This document shows, piece by piece, positions 7,983 through 11,769 of a stretch of 11,769 nt of DNA. The position numbers and the translations under genes are program-made. The notes below the pieces were generated by a model. The model had not been told where the DNA came from, searched no databases, and saw only the letters and a program-made list of their open reading frames with translations. Positions within the stretch are counted from its first letter, which is position 1. The number at the start of each line of letters is the position of its first letter. The stretch is taken from NCBI GenBank assembly GCA_041486385.1, contig JBGPLJ010000088.1, positions 1 to 11,769 on the forward strand, read 5' to 3'. Source of the stretch: JBGPLJ01 sp041486385. GTDB lineage: Bacteria; Pseudomonadota; Gammaproteobacteria; Steroidobacterales; Steroidobacteraceae.

Positions 7983-8942
7983 ATGCCCATTCCGGCCACC
8001 AAGTACATCTGGTTCAACGGCAAACTCGTCCCCTGGGAAAAGGCGACGGTGCACGTGCTGACTCACGCCCTGCACTATGGTTCGTCCGTGTTTGAAGGGG
8101 TGCGCGCGTACGCAACGCACCGCGGCCTCGCAATCTTTCGTCTGCAGGATCACACCAAGCGCTTCCTGGAGTCCGCAAAGATCTATCGCATGGAACTGCC
8201 GTTCACCGCCGATCAATTGAACGCTGCGCAGAAGGAGGTTCTTGCCGCCAACGGCCTCGTGAAGGGCGCCTACCTCCGCCCGCTCGCGTTCCGCGGCTAC
8301 GGCGAAATCGGAGTGGTCCCGCGCAATCCGCCGCCAATCGATATCGCGATTGCCGCATGGGAGTGGGGAACGTATCTGGGACAGGAAGCCTTGGAACAAG
8401 GCGTCGACGTCTGCGTGTCGTCGTGGCAGCGCCTCGCTCCCAATACGATTCCTGCGATGGCCAAGGCCGGTGGCAACTATCTTTCAAGTCAATTGATCGG
8501 CATGGAAGCACAGCGTCTCGGCTTTGCCGAAGGCATCGGTCTCGGTGTGGACGGCATGGTGAGCGAAGGCAGCGGTGAGAATCTCTTCCTCGTGAAAGAC
8601 GGCGTGTTGATGACGCCGCCCGCCGCCGCCGCCATTCTCTCGGGCATCACCCGCGATACGATTCTGAAGCTCGCGCGCGACTTCGGCATCGAGGTTAAGG
8701 AGCAGAACATTCCGCGCGAGATGCTCTATCTCGCGGACGAACTCTTCTTCACGGGCACGGCCGCCGAGGTCACACCGATTCGATCAGTCGATCGTCTGCA
8801 GGTTGGCATTGGCCGGCGCGGACCGATCACGGAGAAGCTGCAGCAGGCATTCTTCGGGCTCTTCAGCGGCAAGACTGCGGATAAGTGGGGCTGGCTCGAT
8901 CTCGTCGACCTGTCGGCGCCGCGCGCGGTCGCCGCGCATTGA
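7983..8942 (+). CDS. ilvE: Branched-chain amino acid aminotransferase IlvE
   Basis: IlvE is a fold-type IV PLP aminotransferase that makes leucine, isoleucine and valine from their 2-keto acids with glutamate as amino donor. In the 319 residues are THALHYGSSVFEGVRAY (27-43), AKAGGNYLSS with the Schiff-base Lys161, VSEGSGENLF (193-202, Glu195) and TGTAAEVTPI (257-266), the usual landmarks in order. The start is supported by GGAG at 7973-7976, six bases before ATG 7983. The C-terminal stretch KTADKWGWLDLV is typical of class IV BCATs. It sits between leuA and leuC, so the final step for all three amino acids is controlled with the leucine genes. D-amino acid transaminase and aminodeoxychorismate lyase share the fold but are less likely given these motifs and the context. 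Confidence 0.96.
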   Translation: MPIPATKYIWFNGKLVPWEKATVHVLTHALHYGSSVFEGVRAYATHRGLAIFRLQDHTKRFLESAKIYRMELPFTADQLNAAQKEVLAANGLVKGAYLRPLAFRGYGEIGVVPRNPPPIDIAIAAWEWGTYLGQEALEQGVDVCVSSWQRLAPNTIPAMAKAGGNYLSSQLIGMEAQRLGFAEGIGLGVDGMVSEGSGENLFLVKDGVLMTPPAAAAILSGITRDTILKLARDFGIEVKEQNIPREMLYLADELFFTGTAAEVTPIRSVDRLQVGIGRRGPITEKLQQAFFGLFSGKTADKWGWLDLVDLSAPRAVAAH

Positions 8943-8964
8943 TCCTGCCGAGCGCCGGTTTGCG

Positions 8965-10365
8965 ATGACAGCTCAAACGATGCTCGACAAGATCTGGCGC
9001 AGCCATGTGGTGGTGCCGGAGACGGCCGACGTTCCCGCGGTTCTCTACGTTGATCTGCATTTGACCCACGAGGTCACGACACCGCAGGCCTTTGCGGTCC
9101 TGCGTGCCGGCAATCTCAAGGTGCGCCGGCCGGAACGCACGATAGGCACGCTCGATCACTCAAGTCCGACGCAGGCCGATCAAGTCTTTGGGCGGGTGCC
9201 AATCGCGATCGAATCGGCCAGACTGCAGATGGCCGAGTTCGAGCGCAATTGCCGGCAATTCGGCGTCGAACTCCTCGATATGAAGCATGCTGATCGCGGC
9301 ATCGTCCATGTGATCGGTCCAGAGCTGGGTCTGACGCAGCCAGGCAGCACGATCGTCTGTGGCGACAGCCACACGAGTACGCATGGCGCCTTCGGTGCTC
9401 TCGCGTTCGGAATCGGCACGACGGAAGTCGGTCACGTGCTCGCAACGCAATGCCTTCTGCAGCGCAAGCCCCGTGCGACTGCCGTGAACGTGCACGGCAG
9501 GCTGTCGGACGGCGTCGGCGCAAAGGATCTGATTCTCGCGATCATCGGCAAGATTGGCGTTGACGGCGGCACGGGCAGCGTATTCGAGTATCGAGGTGAA
9601 GCCGTACGGGGTCTGTCGATGGAAGAACGCATGACCGTGTGCAACATGTCGATCGAGGCCGGTGCGCGTGCAGGCATGATCGCGCCGGATGCGACGACGT
9701 TTGAATTCCTGGCCGAACGGCCACGTTCACCACGCGGCGCCGCCTGGGAGCGCGCGCTCGAATGCTGGCGAACGCTCCCGACGGACATGGGCGCCCGCTT
9801 CGATCGCGAGATCGACATCGATGCTGCGACACTTGAGCCGATGATCACCTACGGCACGAATCCGGGAATGGTCCTGCCGGTGAACGGCCGTATCCCAGCC
9901 GATGGCGACGCGGTGTTTCACAAGGCGCTCAACTATATGGGGTTCAGCCCGGGCGACGCCTTGAAGGACAAACCGGTCGACGTGGTGTTCGTCGGCAGCT
10001 GTACCAACGGGCGGATTTCGGACCTGCGCAGCGCGGCGGGCATCTTGAAGGGCAAGCGCATTGCGAACGGCGTGCGCATGCTGGTCGTACCCGGCTCGCA
10101 GCACGTCAAGCGCATTGCCGAGGCCGAAGGGCTCGATCGTATCTTCACCGCCGCCGGCGCGGAATGGCGCGAGTCGGGTTGCTCGATGTGCATCGGCATG
10201 AATGGCGATACCGTTGCGCGCGGCAAGTATTCGGTGAGTACTTCCAATCGAAACTTTGAAGGCAGGCAAGGCGCGGGCTCGCGAACGCTGCTGGCGAGTC
10301 CGGCGACCGCCGCTGCCGCCGCCCTGCGCGGCCGCATCACGGACCCACGCGAAGTTCTATCCTGA
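8965..10365 (+). CDS. leuC: 3-Isopropylmalate dehydratase large subunit LeuC
   Basis: LeuC and LeuD form isopropylmalate isomerase, which moves the hydroxyl of 2-isopropylmalate to give 3-isopropylmalate. The 466-residue product is full length for the family. The [4Fe-4S] cysteines are visible as Cys346 (VGSCTNGR), Cys406 and Cys409 (SGCSMCIGMN). Aconitase-type motifs LDHSSPTQ (63-70), GDSHTSTHGAFGALAFGIGT (133-152) and TSNRNFEGRQG (426-436) are also present. Before the last motif many relatives read ERCAS; here it is KYSVS, an outlying substitution away from the cluster cysteines. The ATG at 8965 was chosen because homology (MLDKIW) begins there; an open frame extends back into ilvE but has no family similarity. 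No clear ribosome binding site precedes it. The gap to ilvE is 22 bases, and leuD starts one base after the stop. Confidence 0.97.
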   Translation: MTAQTMLDKIWRSHVVVPETADVPAVLYVDLHLTHEVTTPQAFAVLRAGNLKVRRPERTIGTLDHSSPTQADQVFGRVPIAIESARLQMAEFERNCRQFGVELLDMKHADRGIVHVIGPELGLTQPGSTIVCGDSHTSTHGAFGALAFGIGTTEVGHVLATQCLLQRKPRATAVNVHGRLSDGVGAKDLILAIIGKIGVDGGTGSVFEYRGEAVRGLSMEERMTVCNMSIEAGARAGMIAPDATTFEFLAERPRSPRGAAWERALECWRTLPTDMGARFDREIDIDAATLEPMITYGTNPGMVLPVNGRIPADGDAVFHKALNYMGFSPGDALKDKPVDVVFVGSCTNGRISDLRSAAGILKGKRIANGVRMLVVPGSQHVKRIAEAEGLDRIFTAAGAEWRESGCSMCIGMNGDTVARGKYSVSTSNRNFEGRQGAGSRTLLASPATAAAAALRGRITDPREVLS

Positions 10366-10366
10366 T

Positions 10367-10945
10367 ATGCAACCGATTCGTCAGATTCGATCACGCACGG
10401 TTGTCCTGCCGGCGAGCAACATCGACACGGACCAGATCGTTCCCGCGCGTTTTCTCACGACCACAACGCGCGCAGGTCTCGGCGCAACGGCACTGTTCGC
10501 CGACTGGCGCTTCGATGCGTCCGGCAAGCCGCGCGCCGACTTCGTCTTGAATCAGCCAGCCGCCACCGGTTGCCGCATATTGGTGGCCGGGCACAATTTC
10601 GGCTGCGGCTCATCGCGCGAGCACGCCCCCTGGGCGCTCGTCGACTACGGTTTTCAGGCGATCGTAAGCACGGAAATCGCCGACATCTTCCGCAGCAACG
10701 CATTGAAGAACGGACTCGTGCCCATAGTGCTCGGAGCCGAGGAGCACGCGTGGCTCATCGCGCATCCGGGCATTGAGGTCACTGTCGACATTGAGCACAA
10801 GACACTCGCCTTGCCCGACGGCCGCGCGCTTGAGTTTCCACTCGAAGGATTCTCGCGCCACTGCCTGTTGCATGGCGTCGATGAGCTTGGCTTTTTGCTG
10901 GCGCAGTCAGAGCACATCGCCGAATTCGAGTATCACCGCGCATGA
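10367..10945 (+). CDS. leuD: 3-Isopropylmalate dehydratase small subunit LeuD
   Basis: LeuD is the partner of LeuC and completes the isomerase active site. The 192-residue product matches the proteobacterial small-subunit length. Motifs seen are NIDTDQIVPARFL (18-30), GHNFGCGSSREHAPWAL (75-91) and IADIFRSNALKNGLVPI (104-120), the standard LeuD swivelling-domain signatures. The ATG at 10367 lies one base after the leuC stop (TGA at 10363-10365) and was preferred to upstream in-frame starts inside leuC because homology begins there. Translation is probably coupled to leuC. The stop overlaps the leuB start as ATGA, so the three last genes form a tightly packed block and the two isomerase subunits are likely made in matched amounts. 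Confidence 0.97.
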   Translation: MQPIRQIRSRTVVLPASNIDTDQIVPARFLTTTTRAGLGATALFADWRFDASGKPRADFVLNQPAATGCRILVAGHNFGCGSSREHAPWALVDYGFQAIVSTEIADIFRSNALKNGLVPIVLGAEEHAWLIAHPGIEVTVDIEHKTLALPDGRALEFPLEGFSRHCLLHGVDELGFLLAQSEHIAEFEYHRA

Positions 10946-11769
10946 AAGCGTTGATTGCGGTGCTGCCGGGCGATGGCATCGGCCCGGAAGTCACTGCTGA
11001 AGCCGTGCGCTGTCTCGCCGCGATCGCAACCCAATACGGCCACAACTTTCAACTGCAGGAGGCGCCGTTTGGCGGCGCGGCGATCGATCTGTCCGGCGAG
11101 CCATTGCCCGCGGCAACACTCGCCCTGTGCCGGCTGGCCGATGCCACATTAATGGGCGCAATCGGCGGACCGAAGTGGAGCGGCGTGCGAACGGAGCAGC
11201 GTCCCGAACGAGGGCTGCTCGCGCTGCGGCGCGCACTGGGTGTGTTTGCGAATCTGCGGCCCGTGAAGCCGCACCCGGCCGCACTCGACGCCTCACCGCT
11301 CAAGCCCGAGCACCTGCGCGATGTCGATATTCTTGTCGTGCGAGAACTCACGGGCGGCATTTATTTTGGCGAGAAGACCCGCACCGAGACGTCCGCCACC
11401 GACCTGTGCGCCTACTCGGCCGGCGAAATTGAACGCATCACGCGCATGGCAGGTCAACTGGCGCGGACCCGCCGCAAGCACGTCACATCCGTAGACAAGG
11501 AGAATGTGCTCGCTACCTCCAAGCTCTGGCGCCAGGTGGTTACGCGAGTCATGGCCGCGGAATTTCCGGACGTGCGCTGCGAACACATGCTCGTCGATAC
11601 TGCCGCCATGACGCTCATTCTGAAGCCGCGTGTGTTCGATGTGCTGCTCACCGAAAACATGTTCGGCGACATTCTCACGGATGAGGCCGCGACACTGGCC
11701 GGCTCCATGGGGCTGTTGCCATCAGCGTCACTCGGGAGCGGAACGAGTGGACTCTACGAGCCGATCCAC
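10942..11769 (+). CDS. leuB: 3-Isopropylmalate dehydrogenase LeuB, N-terminal 276 residues (runs off right edge)
   Basis: LeuB oxidises 3-isopropylmalate with NAD+; the product decarboxylates to 2-ketoisocaproate, the leucine keto acid. The frame is open from ATG 10942 to the window edge, about three quarters of the usual 350-360 residues. Seen are PGDGIGPE (9-16), substrate-binding arginines Arg96, Arg106 and Arg134, Tyr141 (TGGIYFGEKTRT), Lys186 (SVDKENVL), and metal aspartates Asp219, Asp243 and Asp247 (TENMFGDILTDEA). The sequence breaks off in GLYEPIH, the start of the NAD-binding segment. It overlaps the leuD stop by 4 bp (ATGA), indicating translational coupling. Isocitrate and tartrate dehydrogenases are relatives, but the arginine set and the leuCD context point to LeuB. 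Confidence 0.97.
   Translation, partial: MKALIAVLPGDGIGPEVTAEAVRCLAAIATQYGHNFQLQEAPFGGAAIDLSGEPLPAATLALCRLADATLMGAIGGPKWSGVRTEQRPERGLLALRRALGVFANLRPVKPHPAALDASPLKPEHLRDVDILVVRELTGGIYFGEKTRTETSATDLCAYSAGEIERITRMAGQLARTRRKHVTSVDKENVLATSKLWRQVVTRVMAAEFPDVRCEHMLVDTAAMTLILKPRVFDVLLTENMFGDILTDEAATLAGSMGLLPSASLGSGTSGLYEPIH

Noticed and set aside
10219..10239. LeuC reads KYSVS where many relatives have ERCAS before TSNRNFEGRQG
   Set aside because: The cysteine lost is not one of the three cluster ligands (346, 406, 409), and this position varies in the family as recalled; activity loss is not implied.

Overview
This window looks like a chromosomal segment of a GC-rich gammaproteobacterium, probably near the Xanthomonadales, Steroidobacterales or Nevskiales. 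Three things suggest this: the ilvC product has xanthomonad-type wording, the gene order ilvC-threonine dehydratase-leuA-leuCDB resembles the ilvC/leu operon recalled from Xanthomonas, and a TonB-type energy transducer lies nearby. The lineage is inferred from recalled family sequences and was not tested by a search. No mobile elements, CRISPR arrays, tRNA or rRNA genes were recognised.

Layout: positions 1-273 (minus) hold the N-terminus of a TonB-like protein that runs off the left edge. Positions 274-623 are a gap with at most a weak tonB promoter. Positions 624-3766 (minus) hold a two-gene unit, an M17 leucyl aminopeptidase followed by ilvD, which overlap by 4 bp (ATGA). Positions 3767-4195 form a divergent control region. 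It holds a possible mini-ORF before the aminopeptidase and, on the plus strand, a clear transcription attenuator: a leader peptide with four consecutive Leu codons, a pause hairpin over those codons, an antiterminator and an intrinsic terminator with a T8 tract. Positions 4196-11769 (plus) hold a compact operon: ilvC, a short threonine dehydratase, leuA, ilvE, leuC, leuD and leuB (cut by the right edge).

Together the genes make branched-chain amino acids. Threonine dehydratase supplies 2-oxobutyrate for isoleucine. IlvC and the divergently encoded IlvD carry out steps two and three of the shared Ile/Val route, and IlvE does the final transamination. LeuA, LeuC, LeuD and LeuB convert 2-ketoisovalerate to 2-ketoisocaproate for leucine. 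Acetolactate synthase is the one step missing from the window. The leader suggests that scarce charged tRNA-Leu switches on the whole operon, including the Ile and Val genes. The aminopeptidase translationally coupled to ilvD could recover amino acids from peptides alongside synthesis; this link is inferred from position.

The genes are familiar families. The most interesting content is regulatory: the three mutually exclusive RNA structures at 4016-4129, the short Leu-containing ORF in front of the aminopeptidase, and a threonine dehydratase without an allosteric domain in an attenuated operon.
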